From the NCBI RefSeq assembly GCF_001956215.1, contig NZ_MRTQ01000023.1, forward strand, positions 1 to 64,000: 64,000 nucleotides of DNA, in the 5' to 3' direction. This stretch comes from Paenibacillus sp. FSL R5-0490. GTDB taxonomy: Bacteria; Bacillota; Bacilli; Bacillales; Cytobacillaceae. The notes beneath the pieces are model-generated. The model saw only the letters and a program-made list of their open reading frames with translations, was not told the DNA's origin and made no database searches. This document shows, piece after piece, positions 55,005-63,577 of this stretch (positions are counted from its first letter, which is position 1; each line of letters starts with the position of its first letter). A program made the position numbers and the translations under genes.

Positions 55005-55222
55005 AAGATTTCCTCCTATTTATCAAAACTGAATCAAATTCATTTTTCAACATTTTTCACAACTGATACATTATATCACAATTACTATAGAAACCTAAAA
55101 ACTTTTTGTGTAAAATAATGTTGAGAAGGATATATTTCTGAAAAATTATACTGCCGGGCAGTATATTCTCTACATATTTTTCACCAGTATTTAACTAAAT
55201 TAATCCTCTTGGGAGTGAAATT

Positions 55223-55408
55223 ATGAAGAATATCAAGTGGCCTTTATTAGCCTTTGCTATAGGAGCAGCTATATGCATGATGGGTATTGGCGTTGCGGTT
55301 GCTGAAAGAAGCATTTTAGGGATTATCTTGTCCATCATCGCTTTAGTATTTGTGATGGGATATGGTTTTAAGACTAAGAAGAAAATGAGAGAAGAAGGTT
55401 TGTTATAA
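55223..55408 (+). CDS. ylaF: Small membrane protein YlaF (DUF5325)
   Basis: 61 aa, two membrane helices (about 5-26 and 31-50) and a basic C-terminus. Matches YlaF in size and position beside typA. Function unknown. Confidence 0.88.
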   Translation: MKNIKWPLLAFAIGAAICMMGIGVAVAERSILGIILSIIALVFVMGYGFKTKKKMREEGLL

Positions 55409-55410
55409 TG

Positions 55411-55442
55411 AAAAGCTGCAGCGGTTGGCTGCAGCCTTTTTT
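55411..55442. terminator. Terminator between ylaF and the GNAT gene
   Basis: AAAAGCTGCAG / CTGCAGCCTTTTTT with loop CGGTTGG, between convergent genes. Confidence 0.87.
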
Positions 55443-55912
55443 CATATTAATGGACAGACCATTATTAAAAATTCCCGGCCATCGTCGGAAGCCTCCGACT
55501 TAAACTGCTCAAATCCGGCATCAGATAAAAAGCAAATCCAATTGTTCCGATTTTCAGGAACACCAGCAAAGAAAGACTTTTCGCCTTTTTTCTTTAATTC
55601 AGCGGCCAACAGTTCGATAACCGCTGTTCCGATTCCTTTTCTTCGCATTTCTTTTTTAACCAGGATCGTACCGAGCCACGGCTTCCGGTTAGAAGGGGAT
55701 AAATTCACATGGAAAGTGACGGCTGTTCGTTCTCTGTTAATTCGCCAAATTCTCCACTCACCATTTAATTCATGATGCCTGGCCATATAATTGCACAGGT
55801 CATTCCCGCATTTTTCTTCTTCTTCCCAGTCCGTGCTATCCTTAATGACTTCTATAAAAAAGGGCAGGTCTTCCTCTGTAAACTTGCTGCTTGATATGTT
55901 ACCAATTGCCAT
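55442..55912 (-). CDS. GNAT family N-acetyltransferase
   Basis: 156 aa GNAT fold with the acetyl-CoA motif KEMRRKGIGTAVIELLAAEL (about 97-116) and the late strand WICFLSDAGFEQF. Its start overlaps the end of the inositol monophosphatase gene by 14 bp, suggesting coupling. Substrate unknown; not a standard neighbour of yktC in B. subtilis. Confidence 0.87.
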   Translation of the reverse strand: MAIGNISSSKFTEEDLPFFIEVIKDSTDWEEEEKCGNDLCNYMARHHELNGEWRIWRINRERTAVTFHVNLSPSNRKPWLGTILVKKEMRRKGIGTAVIELLAAELKKKGEKSFFAGVPENRNNWICFLSDAGFEQFKSEASDDGREFLIMVCPLI

Positions 55913-56699
55913 TTTTTAAGTATTCTTTCATAATTTGCTGATGCAGCCCTGGCTTAGAGACAAAAACAGAATTGTTTTCAAGGTAGTTCAGCTCCTCACC
56001 TTTAACGGTTGTAGCAATTCCTCCCAATTCTTCAATCATAATCACTCCAGCAGCGAAATCCCATGGAGCCAGACGCATGGTTATGTAAGCATCAACTCTC
56101 CCGGATGCTATATATGCCATTTCCATTGCTGCTGAACCGTAGGACCGTGTCCCCCTTGCATTTCGTACAAGTGGTGCCAGCAGTGATGGATCAATCCTTC
56201 TATTTTCGGTAACCCATGTGGCATTCAATCCAATAATCGCTTTTGACACATCCGTTTCCTTTAAGGGAGGAAGTTCCAAATCATTCATGAATACACCATG
56301 CCCCTTCATGCAATGATATAACTCGTCATGAACTACATCATATATTAATCCGATTTTGCCTTTTCCATCTTCATAGATGCCGACTGAAATGGCAAAGTTT
56401 CTCTGCTGATGGACAAAGTTCATTGTTCCGTCAATCGGATCAATAATCCAGACGATTCCATCCAGGTCATTTAGCTTATCACCAAAACCTTCTTCACCGA
56501 GTATCCGGTGCTCAGGGTATTTTTCATTTATTTTCTTTATGAAGAATTGTTCTGTTTCCTGGTCTATATCTGTCACTAAATCATTCGCATTTGACTTGGT
56601 GGTTATGGTCAGAGTTTTGCTGAACGAATTTTTAATATTCCCGCCCGCCTCTTTAATCAAGGCTTTGGCATATGTATGAATCTCACTCCAATTTGTCAT
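55899..56699 (-). CDS. suhB: Inositol-1-monophosphatase family protein YktC
   Basis: 266 aa Mg-dependent, Li-sensitive phosphatase family. Metal-binding motifs are GEEGFGD (about 70), WIIDPIDGTMNFVH (about 86-99) and APWDFAAGVIMIEELGG (about 209-225). Substrate may be inositol phosphate or another sugar phosphate. Corresponds to yktC. Confidence 0.92.
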   Translation of the reverse strand: MTNWSEIHTYAKALIKEAGGNIKNSFSKTLTITTKSNANDLVTDIDQETEQFFIKKINEKYPEHRILGEEGFGDKLNDLDGIVWIIDPIDGTMNFVHQQRNFAISVGIYEDGKGKIGLIYDVVHDELYHCMKGHGVFMNDLELPPLKETDVSKAIIGLNATWVTENRRIDPSLLAPLVRNARGTRSYGSAAMEMAYIASGRVDAYITMRLAPWDFAAGVIMIEELGGIATTVKGEELNYLENNSVFVSKPGLHQQIMKEYLKNGNW

Positions 56700-56857
56700 G
56701 GGTCAGCCCTCCGCATGTGATAGCATTAAAATATTTCTAGCTTAAATGAATTAGCAAGGTTCTTCAAGTTATATACTCTCCAATGATAGGGGGTATCATT
56801 TCCGGGTAAATAATTATTTGCCGAAAACCAGCCGTGATTTGTTGATTAAAAATAATA

Positions 56858-56891
56858 AACGAACTCCTCATAGCGTCATGGAGTTCGTTTC
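56858..56891. terminator. Terminator of ykzI
   Basis: AAACGAACTCC / GGAGTTCGTTT with a 12-nt loop and A/T-rich flanks, about 60 bp after the ykzI stop. Confidence 0.75.
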
Positions 56892-56949
56892 TAATTTTTT
56901 CGTCTTATTTGCATTTTTTCTGCCTTTTCTCCTTTATCGACAATTCATC

Positions 56950-57144
56950 TTAAAGTGCTTTTAATCTAAGAAGTTCCTGCCTGATTTTTTCCAGCTTTAG
57001 TTTAGATTGTTTTTGAAGGTCTTCATTCTTTTCTGACATGGCATCAAATAAAGTAGCAAGCTCATAGTCCATTTCCAGCCTTAAAACCGCTGTCCTTTCC
57101 CTATCACCATTTTTCTTTTTCACTGTATTCATTAGTTGTTTCAT
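56950..57144 (-). CDS. ykzI: YkzI-like small protein
   Basis: 64 aa, charged and helical (MKQLMNTVKKKNGDRERTAVLRLEMDYELATLFDAM...), with the length of B. subtilis YkzI and the same place next to yktC. Start set by GAAGGGGTG nine bases ahead. Function unknown. Confidence 0.78.
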   Translation of the reverse strand: MKQLMNTVKKKNGDRERTAVLRLEMDYELATLFDAMSEKNEDLQKQSKLKLEKIRQELLRLKAL

Positions 57145-57304
57145 TAGACAGTACACCCCTTCCAAAAGTGTTTAATTTTCTGATTATTTTTACTTTTATC
57201 ATATGAAGGACAATTCTCGGTTGCAACTAATTTGTGCGATAACCTAAAACTTTATTTCGCCAATTCTATAGGGCTTTAAATTTTTGGATTGTTCCCGGTT
57301 ATGC

Positions 57305-57310
57305 TACAAT
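57305..57310 (+). promoter_or_regulatory. Extended -10 element for yktB
   Basis: TATGCTACAAT has a TGn extension before TACAAT, 30 bp ahead of the ATG. A TTGGAT lies 15 bp further upstream as a possible -35. Confidence 0.4.
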
Positions 57311-57339
57311 ATTTGACAAAGCATACAGGAGGTCAGCAT

Positions 57340-57960
57340 ATGTCTTTTTCCGGTTTTACAAACGATGATTTTGATGTCTTTAAAATAGATGGATTGGATG
57401 AAAGAATGGACAGGTTAAAATCTGTTATTAGGCCTAAATTAGAAGAATTGGGCCGCTATTTTGCACCATCCCTCTCAAACCTGTCAGGAGATGAAATGTT
57501 CCCTCATGTTGCCAAACATGCGAGAAGAACAAAGAATCCGCCAAATGATACATGGGTCGCATTTGCAAGCAATGCGAGAGGGTATAAAATGCTTCCGCAT
57601 TTCCAGATCGGATTATGGGAAACGCATGTATTTATCTGGTTTGCCATCATCTATGAAGCACCAGATAAAATGGGTGCAGGCAAGGTGTTTGAGAACAGCC
57701 TGGACAAAATTTATAAAGAAATACCCAACAATTATGTCTGGTCCGGCGACCACACAAAACCAGATGCTGTTTTGCATGAGCAAATGGACAAGGAAGAATT
57801 GAGATCCATGTTTCAGCGTCTGCAAAATGTAAAGAAAGCGGAAATTCTTTGCGGCTATCATATTTCTCGGGAAGATGCCGTTCGCATGTCACCTGATCAG
57901 TTTATTGAAAAAGCTGAATCTGTATTTAGAAATTTATTACCCCTATACAAATTGGCATAA
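57340..57960 (+). CDS. yktB: UPF0637 family protein YktB
   Basis: 206 aa, DUF1054 family (MSFSGFTNDDFDVFKIDGLDERM ... FQIGLWETHVFIWFAIIYEAP). CAGGAGG lies ahead of this ATG; the frame is open 17 codons upstream. Function unknown. Convergent with yktA. Confidence 0.92.
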   Translation: MSFSGFTNDDFDVFKIDGLDERMDRLKSVIRPKLEELGRYFAPSLSNLSGDEMFPHVAKHARRTKNPPNDTWVAFASNARGYKMLPHFQIGLWETHVFIWFAIIYEAPDKMGAGKVFENSLDKIYKEIPNNYVWSGDHTKPDAVLHEQMDKEELRSMFQRLQNVKKAEILCGYHISREDAVRMSPDQFIEKAESVFRNLLPLYKLA

Positions 57961-57989
57961 ACATGTTTTCAGAACGTGGATTTGGCAGT

Positions 57990-58033
57990 AAAAAAACAAA
58001 ACCTTCAGCAAGTTGAAGGTTTTGTTTTTTTTC
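57990..58033. terminator. Bidirectional terminator between yktB and yktA
   Basis: AAAACAAAACCTTCA / TTGAAGGTTTTGTTTT around GCAAG, between convergent genes. Confidence 0.9.
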
Positions 58034-58037
58034 AAAT

Positions 58038-58313
58038 CTATTTCTCCATTTTTAATTTGTCCCCGGCTGAACGTTCTTTAGCCAATTTTACTGTCCTGTA
58101 GGAGGAATAGCCGCTTTGTTCTTCAAAGTCATCGCAGATGTTTTTCTCCTGAGCTTTCCCAGGAACGATTTCCTTGAAGCGTCTATATGCATTCATGAAT
58201 TGTTCCCGCTCAATTCCTTTTTCGTATGCCATTTCAATGCTTTCAAAATATTTTATAACATCCACTATTTCTTCTGTTGACCAATCCTGGTCGATCGGGT
58301 ACTGATATTCCAT
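58038..58313 (-). CDS. yktA: UPF0223 family protein YktA
   Basis: 91 aa helical protein ([34 protein letters not shown]), full family length. Function unknown. It lies 42 bp after the NPD-family gene on the same strand. Confidence 0.93.
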   Translation of the reverse strand: MEYQYPIDQDWSTEEIVDVIKYFESIEMAYEKGIEREQFMNAYRRFKEIVPGKAQEKNICDDFEEQSGYSSYRTVKLAKERSAGDKLKMEK

Positions 58314-58355
58314 TGCCTTTCACCTCATTTATGATATTCATGATGCATTTTATCA

Positions 58356-59315
58356 TTAATTAGTCCATTTCGCCCTGATAGTTTCACCTTCCGCTATAAT
58401 CCGCTCGAATAGTTCTTCCACGGAGGGGATATCCTTAATTAATCCCATAACTTGTCCAGCCCATGCAAACCCTTCCTGATCTTTCCCTTCATATATATAT
58501 TTCTTATTAGCATTCCCGCTAATGTAATCTTTTAACTGCTCATAGCCGCCGTTTTGTTTTTCGATTTCCAGTATCTTATCCGACCATGGATTCGCAATCA
58601 CCCTTGCAGGTGCACCTATAGTTCTTTTAATGACAACTGTGTCATTTTCTGTTCCTTCGACTAAGCGGTTTTTATATAATTCAGATGCATGGACGCATTC
58701 CTTTGTTGCAACAAATCTTGTCCCCATTTCAATCCCCTCTGCTCCAAGACTTAATGCTGCCATCAGCCCCCTGCCGTCTCCTATTCCTCCTGAGGCAATT
58801 ACAGGTATGGAAACAGCATCAGCCACCTGAGGAACGAGTATGAAGGTTCCAATATCATCCCTGCCTAAATGCCCTCCGCCTTCCTGCCCTACAACCATCA
58901 CTGCGTCAGCACCAAGCTCTTCCGCCTTTACTGCCTGCCTTTTTGCTGCCACAAGAACAAGCTTCTTAACATTTACACCCTTTAATTGATCAAAAATAGG
59001 TGCAGGATTTCCTCCTGTCATAGAAATAACGGGAACTTCTTCTTCAATGGCTATATCCAGATAATCAGAGAATGGCCTTCCATGCTGGCCAATAGCAAAA
59101 TTAACCCCGAATGGCTTATCTGTCAATTTCTTAACCTTTTGAATCTCGTCCCTTAATTTTTCCGGGCTGCTGAGAGACATTGCGGTAACCTGCCCTAAAC
59201 CTCCTGCATTCGAAACAGCGGCAGCCAGATCTGAATAGGCAAGATGGGCAAGGCCGCCCTGTATAATTGGATATCTAATTTTCAGTAATTCTGTCACACG
59301 TGTATTCCAGTTCAT
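58356..59315 (-). CDS. NPD-family flavoprotein (nitronate monooxygenase or FabK-like)
   Basis: 319 aa TIM-barrel FMN enzyme. Motifs include PIIQGGLAHLAYSDLAAAVSNAGGLG (about 16-41), VVGQEGGGHLGRDD with the active-site His (about 141-154) and IPVIASGGIGDGRGLMAALSLGAEGIEMGTRF (about 170-201). Sequence alone does not separate nitronate monooxygenase from enoyl-ACP reductase II; its setting is not a fatty-acid cluster. Cotranscribed with yktA by spacing. Confidence 0.88.
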   Translation of the reverse strand: MNWNTRVTELLKIRYPIIQGGLAHLAYSDLAAAVSNAGGLGQVTAMSLSSPEKLRDEIQKVKKLTDKPFGVNFAIGQHGRPFSDYLDIAIEEEVPVISMTGGNPAPIFDQLKGVNVKKLVLVAAKRQAVKAEELGADAVMVVGQEGGGHLGRDDIGTFILVPQVADAVSIPVIASGGIGDGRGLMAALSLGAEGIEMGTRFVATKECVHASELYKNRLVEGTENDTVVIKRTIGAPARVIANPWSDKILEIEKQNGGYEQLKDYISGNANKKYIYEGKDQEGFAWAGQVMGLIKDIPSVEELFERIIAEGETIRAKWTN

Positions 59316-59559
59316 TTATGGACCCTCCATTTTCTTTATAACGTTTTATTTCGATTTATATGGTTTAAATTCCTGTTAACTTCTAAAACTAAACGGAAAA
59401 CTGAATTGTGGAGGCGAATGTCCGGAAACGACACGCTTTAACAGAATGGAAAAACAATAGAACTTTCTATGCAAAGGGATTGAATAATGCTATAATGCAA
59501 ATGTTTTAAATCAGCTTGAGCTTTCTGAAATATTATTATTAAAGAGGTGTGGGAATAAG

Positions 59560-61029
59560 TTGTCTCAATACAAAACACCGTTATTCAGCGGTTTGCTTGC
59601 ACACGCAAAGAAGGATCCCGTACAGTTTCACATACCCGGCCATAAAAAAGGAGCGGGGATTGATCCGGAATTCAGGGAATATATTGGAGATAATGCACTT
59701 GCCATTGATTTGATCAATATTGGCCCGCTTGATGATCTCCATCAGCCAAAAGGCATTATTAAAGAAGCCCAGGATCTTGCAGCTGAGGCTTTTGGAGCGG
59801 ACAAAACATTTTTTTCCGTTCAAGGAACAAGCGGAGCCATCATGACCATGGTTATGGCTGTCTGCGGTCCCGGGGATAAAATTATTGTTCCAAGAAATGT
59901 TCATAAATCTGTCATGTCTGCCATTGTTTTTTCAGGCGCAACTCCTATCTTTATACATCCTGAAATTGATGAAAACCTGGGCATATCTCATGGGATTACA
60001 ACTGAATCAGTATCGAAAGCCCTTGAACTTCATCCGGACGCAAAAGGGGTATTAGTGATTAACCCTACTTATTTCGGTGTTTCGGCAGATTTGAAGAAAA
60101 TCGTCGAAATAGCACATTCATATAATGTGCCTGTACTTGTGGATGAAGCCCATGGTGTGCATATTCATTTCCATGATGAGCTGCCCTTATCCGCCATGCA
60201 GGCAGGTGCTGATTTAGCCGCAACATCTGTCCACAAACTGGGCGGGTCCATGACGCAAAGTTCAATTTTAAATATGAAAGGAAATCTTGTTTCGGCCAAA
60301 AGGGTTCAATCCATTTTAAGCATGCTGACAACAACTTCCACTTCCTATTTATTGCTTGCCTCCCTGGATGTTGCCAGGAAACGTCTGGCTACAGAGGGAA
60401 AGGAACTCATTCAAAAGACAATTGATTTGGCCCAATCCATTCGCCGCCGCATCAATGAGATTGACCGGCTCTATTGTGTCGGTGAAGAAATACTGGCAAC
60501 CAAAGCTGCGCATGACTACGATCCGACCAAATTGATTATTTCAGTCAAAGAGCTTGGCATGAATGGTTTCGATGTGGAGAATTGGCTTCGGGAACATCAT
60601 AATATTGAAGTAGAGATGTCTGATTTATATAATATCCTTTGCATTGTTACCCCTGGTGACTCCGAACGGGAAGCCGATATTTTAGTTTCTGCTCTTGCCG
60701 AACTCGCCAGTGAGCGCAAAGGGAATACTGAAAAGCTTGAAACTCAAGTGCTTCTCCCTGATATTCCCGTTTTATCGCTTACACCTCGTGATGCATTTTA
60801 TGCTGATACAGAGCTTGTTCCATTTGACGAGTCTGAGGGGAGAATAATTGCTGAGTTTATTATGGTTTATCCGCCTGGGATACCTATTTTTATTCCGGGA
60901 GAAATCATAACCGGGGAAAACCTCCGTTATATTAAAACGAACATGGAAGCTGGACTGCCGGTTCAGGGACCAGAGGATTATGATTTCAAGTATCTTCGCG
61001 TTATTGAAGAGCATAAAGCCATCAGATAA
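59560..61029 (+). CDS. speA: Arginine decarboxylase SpeA
   Basis: PLP-dependent, Orn/Lys/Arg decarboxylase group I (aspartate aminotransferase fold), forming agmatine for polyamine synthesis. 489 aa. FHIPGHKKG lies near the start, DEAHGVHIHFH (about 196-206) contacts PLP, and the Schiff-base Lys is in TSVHKLGGSMTQSS (about 223-236). TTG start after AGAGGTG. The SR1 small RNA lies immediately downstream on the other strand, as speA and SR1 are neighbours in B. subtilis. Confidence 0.94.
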   Translation: MSQYKTPLFSGLLAHAKKDPVQFHIPGHKKGAGIDPEFREYIGDNALAIDLINIGPLDDLHQPKGIIKEAQDLAAEAFGADKTFFSVQGTSGAIMTMVMAVCGPGDKIIVPRNVHKSVMSAIVFSGATPIFIHPEIDENLGISHGITTESVSKALELHPDAKGVLVINPTYFGVSADLKKIVEIAHSYNVPVLVDEAHGVHIHFHDELPLSAMQAGADLAATSVHKLGGSMTQSSILNMKGNLVSAKRVQSILSMLTTTSTSYLLLASLDVARKRLATEGKELIQKTIDLAQSIRRRINEIDRLYCVGEEILATKAAHDYDPTKLIISVKELGMNGFDVENWLREHHNIEVEMSDLYNILCIVTPGDSEREADILVSALAELASERKGNTEKLETQVLLPDIPVLSLTPRDAFYADTELVPFDESEGRIIAEFIMVYPPGIPIFIPGEIITGENLRYIKTNMEAGLPVQGPEDYDFKYLRVIEEHKAIR

Positions 61030-61034
61030 TATGC

Positions 61035-61067
61035 AAAAGAGCCTTCCATTTAGGAAAGGCTCTTTTT
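61035..61067. terminator. Bidirectional terminator between speA and SR1
   Basis: AAAAGAGCCTTCC / GGAAAGGCTCTTTTT with loop ATTTA. It ends speA on the plus strand and SR1 on the minus strand. Confidence 0.9.
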
Positions 61068-61078
61068 ATGGTTAATGG

Positions 61079-61207
61079 CTATTTGTTTGTCTTCTCTGTT
61101 TTTTCTCCGTCACAGCAATTGCATTTTTTTGAATATAATACGGTTACTTTTTCATCCTCAAAGTGATCAATAGTTGAATTGCAAGCCTGGCATACGATTG
61201 TACCCAT
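61079..61207 (-). CDS. SR1P, GapA-binding peptide
   Basis: 42 aa, starting MGTIVCQACNSTIDHFEDEKVTV and holding cysteine pairs CQAC and CNCC, with a basic tail. SR1P of B. subtilis (39 aa, same start) binds glyceraldehyde-3-phosphate dehydrogenase GapA and promotes its interaction with RNase J1. AAGGAG lies nine bases before ATG. It is too short for usual ORF cut-offs and easy to miss. Confidence 0.88.
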   Translation of the reverse strand: MGTIVCQACNSTIDHFEDEKVTVLYSKKCNCCDGEKTEKTNK

Positions 61208-61238
61208 CTTTTCATTCTCCTTTTCAATGAGTTTTGTT

Positions 61239-61252
61239 TGAAAGCGCTTTAT
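61239..61252 (-). promoter_or_regulatory. cre-like CcpA site downstream of the SR1 promoter
   Basis: The minus strand reads ATAAAGCGCTTTCA, 12 of 14 matches to the catabolite-responsive element TGWAARCGYTWWCA. It lies within the first bases of the predicted transcript, suited to roadblock repression. Confidence 0.6.
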
Positions 61253-61262
61253 CTTTAAATCT

Positions 61263-61291
61263 ATAATAATATAACATTATTAATTTATCAA
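61263..61291 (-). promoter_or_regulatory. Predicted sigma-A promoter of SR1
   Basis: Minus strand TTGATA (61291-61286), exactly 17 bp, TATTAT (61268-61263). Start of transcription expected near 61256. Confidence 0.65.
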
Positions 61292-61376
61292 GCCTAATTG
61301 TATAACATAATCATTGTTTTATTTTGGCATTCTCCTTATAATCACTGAAACTCTTCATTAATAGTATGTCATAATA

Positions 61377-61411
61377 TACAAAAACAGACCAATTATGGCC
61401 TGTTTTTGTAT
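61377..61411. terminator. Terminator of the DUF3055-like gene
   Basis: ACAAAAACAG(A)CCA / TGGCCTGTTTTTGT with loop ATTA, six bases after the stop. Confidence 0.85.
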
Positions 61412-61417
61412 ATTATT

Positions 61418-61717
61418 TTAGTCGTATTGTTCTTCAAAACGGGCACCTGGGATTGCTTCTAAGAAAAATTCGCTTAAATCTGCAGCCTGTTCGTATAAAT
61501 CAAGCTTGAATGCCTTTTGCAAGTATTCGATGTCTTCGAGATCTTTAGGGTCGAGGAGAGTTGAGCGGCCTGTCTGCATACAAATAACCAGAGGCTTGGA
61601 AAAGAAGAGGTTTGTATATACGATTCCAAAATCATAACGTGTTGACTCCGTTGTAAAGCCAACAAAACGTACATTCACGTTTTCATGCTCATCATAGAGC
61701 TTCTCAAAAAAATCCAT
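61418..61717 (-). CDS. DUF3055-like (SAV0927 family) protein
   Basis: 99 aa cytosolic protein (MDFFEKLYDEHENVNVRFVGFTTESTRYDFGIVYTNLFFSKPLVICMQTGRST...). I recall this as the DUF3055/SAV0927 family, conserved in Bacilli, without known function. AGGAGGAA ahead of the ATG; single gene with its own terminator. Confidence 0.82.
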   Translation of the reverse strand: MDFFEKLYDEHENVNVRFVGFTTESTRYDFGIVYTNLFFSKPLVICMQTGRSTLLDPKDLEDIEYLQKAFKLDLYEQAADLSEFFLEAIPGARFEEQYD

Positions 61718-61892
61718 AAGATTCCTCCTTATTTATAATAATATTTAGAATATTATTATAATTCATTATAGGCTCTTTGACAAGTAATATAAATTTACCT
61801 TACTATTTTAAGTTGTCATAAGATTTTATCTAATGCTAGAATGGAAGAGGATGTTCATTACTATAATTATTGGGATAATGGGGGGAAAGAAG

Positions 61893-62327
61893 TTGGCAGC
61901 TAATTCATTTATCAAGCTGGTTCCTTCATCAGCTAAGGAAAAGATTTCAACAGAAGAGCTCAAAGAACTTTTTTTATATTATAGGGATATTACTGGAAAA
62001 ACAGGCAGTCAGATTAAATGGGAATATGATGATGCCGCTTTTCCTTATGAGATAAAAGAGAAGCCTGAAGCAAAAGGAACCTGGTTTTACCTGCATTCTC
62101 AACATGACCGATATAACGCTATATTGCTTGGCATTGACAAAGAAAAAGTGAAGGATGAAGACGGTTCTGAACGTGAGCAGACTTACATACAAGTTACATT
62201 GCCGGAAGGTGCAACATTCGGAGATAAAGGCAAAGCAAATGAATTTTGCAAATTCCTCGCTAAAAAACTTCAAGGTGAATTGCATCTTTTTAATGGAAGA
62301 ATCATGTATTTTTATAAAAGAAAATAA
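61893..62327 (+). CDS. DUF1885-like protein
   Basis: 144 aa from TTG 61893 (MAANSFIKLVPSSAKEKISTEELKELFLYYRDITGKTGSQIKWEYDDAAFPY...). It resembles the DUF1885 family known from Geobacillus and Bacillus, function unknown. The frame extends 20 codons upstream to 61833 with an ATG at 61878, but GGGGGGAAAG just before the TTG favours the shorter form. Start moderately uncertain. Confidence 0.75.
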   Translation: MAANSFIKLVPSSAKEKISTEELKELFLYYRDITGKTGSQIKWEYDDAAFPYEIKEKPEAKGTWFYLHSQHDRYNAILLGIDKEKVKDEDGSEREQTYIQVTLPEGATFGDKGKANEFCKFLAKKLQGELHLFNGRIMYFYKRK

Positions 62328-62337
62328 TTGATTTCTT

Positions 62338-62374
62338 AAAAAATGAGAACAGCAGCGGCTGTTCTCATTTTGTT
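62338..62374. terminator. Bidirectional terminator, overlaps the deacetylase stop
   Basis: AAAATGAGAACAGC / GCTGTTCTCATTTT around AGCG; the facing gene's stop (62365-62367) is inside the right arm. Confidence 0.87.
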
Positions 62375-63213
62375 TCCGTGCTGATCAGAACTGGGTCAAC
62401 TGGTGTAAATCCTTTATTCCTAAGCCCCTTCACAATATCCTCTAAGGCTTCTTTTGTCCATTCCCTATCATGCATCAATAAGTTTGCTCCTTTCGATAAA
62501 TAGGGTGAATTAACCATTATATCTGCTAAAGCTTCTTTTGATTGATATTCCTTCTCCCAGTCATATCCGTATGTCCAATTCATAAGCACCATGTTTTCAT
62601 CTTCAGCAATTTTCCTGCTGTAGTCTGTAATAGACCCGAATGGTGCCCGGAAGAATTTTGGCCTCTCTCCAATAATCTCCTCAACTCGATCATTAAGGTC
62701 AACAATCTCTTTATATTGCTGCTCTTCAGGTAAGCTTTTCAGGTTTAGGTGGCTATTTGTGTGATTGCCAATAGCAAAGCCAAGTTCATGAATTTCCTTC
62801 AAAACTTTTGCTTCTTCCGGGGTATCTATGAAATGCCCATTAACAAAAAAGATTGCAGGTGCTGAGAGTTTCTTTAAAATTCTGGCCATTTCCAATGCAT
62901 TTTTATCAGGAGCATCGTCAATGGTCAGTAATACAACTTTTGAATTGGCCTTATTGATTGGTTCTATTGACCAATTATTTTCATTTATCTTGTATTGCGG
63001 TTCTGGCAGGGATACCGCTTCTTCCTTCGGCTTTTCACCGGCATCAGCTTGTGTTTTTTCTGTTTTAGCTGCGGGAACATTAGAATGATCAGCCAAGTTA
63101 TTTTCTTCTTCTTTTTCAAATTCTGATGGCTTATCGTCATCTGCAGAAAAATCCGTACATGCTGTCAGGTTTATAACGAAAATAATACAAATAAAAAATA
63201 TAGCTTTTTTCAT
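62365..63213 (-). CDS. Polysaccharide deacetylase lipoprotein
   Basis: 282 aa. The signal peptide has lipobox LTAC (about 16-19), and an E/K/P-rich linker of about 60 residues precedes a NodB domain (about 90-270). All five NodB motifs are recognisable: TIDDAPD (metal Asp), HTNSH, RAPFG, YDWEKEY and LLMHD. Probably a cell-wall peptidoglycan or GlcNAc deacetylase anchored outside the membrane. Single gene. Confidence 0.9.
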   Translation of the reverse strand: MKKAIFFICIIFVINLTACTDFSADDDKPSEFEKEEENNLADHSNVPAAKTEKTQADAGEKPKEEAVSLPEPQYKINENNWSIEPINKANSKVVLLTIDDAPDKNALEMARILKKLSAPAIFFVNGHFIDTPEEAKVLKEIHELGFAIGNHTNSHLNLKSLPEEQQYKEIVDLNDRVEEIIGERPKFFRAPFGSITDYSRKIAEDENMVLMNWTYGYDWEKEYQSKEALADIMVNSPYLSKGANLLMHDREWTKEALEDIVKGLRNKGFTPVDPVLISTETK

Positions 63214-63577
63214 TGTTACCTCCTTAATGCATATTTCTTTAAACTCCCTTTCATAAGTGTTAGTATGTTACATGGCCTTATTAAAAAAGTAGTTCCCCTT
63301 AGGAAATCTTTCTATTACCTACTGATTTTACCCGAAACAGTCTCGTTTTGAACATTAAAAGTAAACTTTAGAAATTAGATTGGATATCTACATCCTTTCG
63401 ATTTTACTTTAAAGTCTGTTTCCGGGAAGCTGCTCTCCCCTGCTGAGCTCCAATTGCTTAAAAAATCAAGCAAACACTATCAGGAAAGCGGGATATTTAA
63501 ATGCCTGCCTTTTTAGGATTGGAAGTTTTACAGAAGTATTTTATTTAGGTTTATTTTATTGAGACTGGAGGGATTTG
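63214..63577. other. Intergenic region before the BCCT transporter
   Basis: About 365 bp between divergent genes. There is no T-box, riboswitch or repeat that I recognise. GGGATA near 63490 recalls a sigma-B -10, which would suit an osmolyte transporter, but no matching GTTT -35 at the right distance was found. Confidence 0.5.

Larger units (their letters stand above)
61036..61256 (-). ncRNA. sr1: Dual-function small RNA SR1
   Basis: The predicted transcript runs from the promoter at 61263-61291 to the terminator at 61035-61067, about 220 nt, close to the 205 nt of B. subtilis SR1. It contains the SR1P reading frame. In B. subtilis SR1 base-pairs with ahrC mRNA and encodes SR1P, and is repressed under glycolytic conditions by CcpN and to a lesser degree CcpA. 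Identity rests on the encoded peptide, the position beside speA and the transcript length. Confidence 0.8.
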
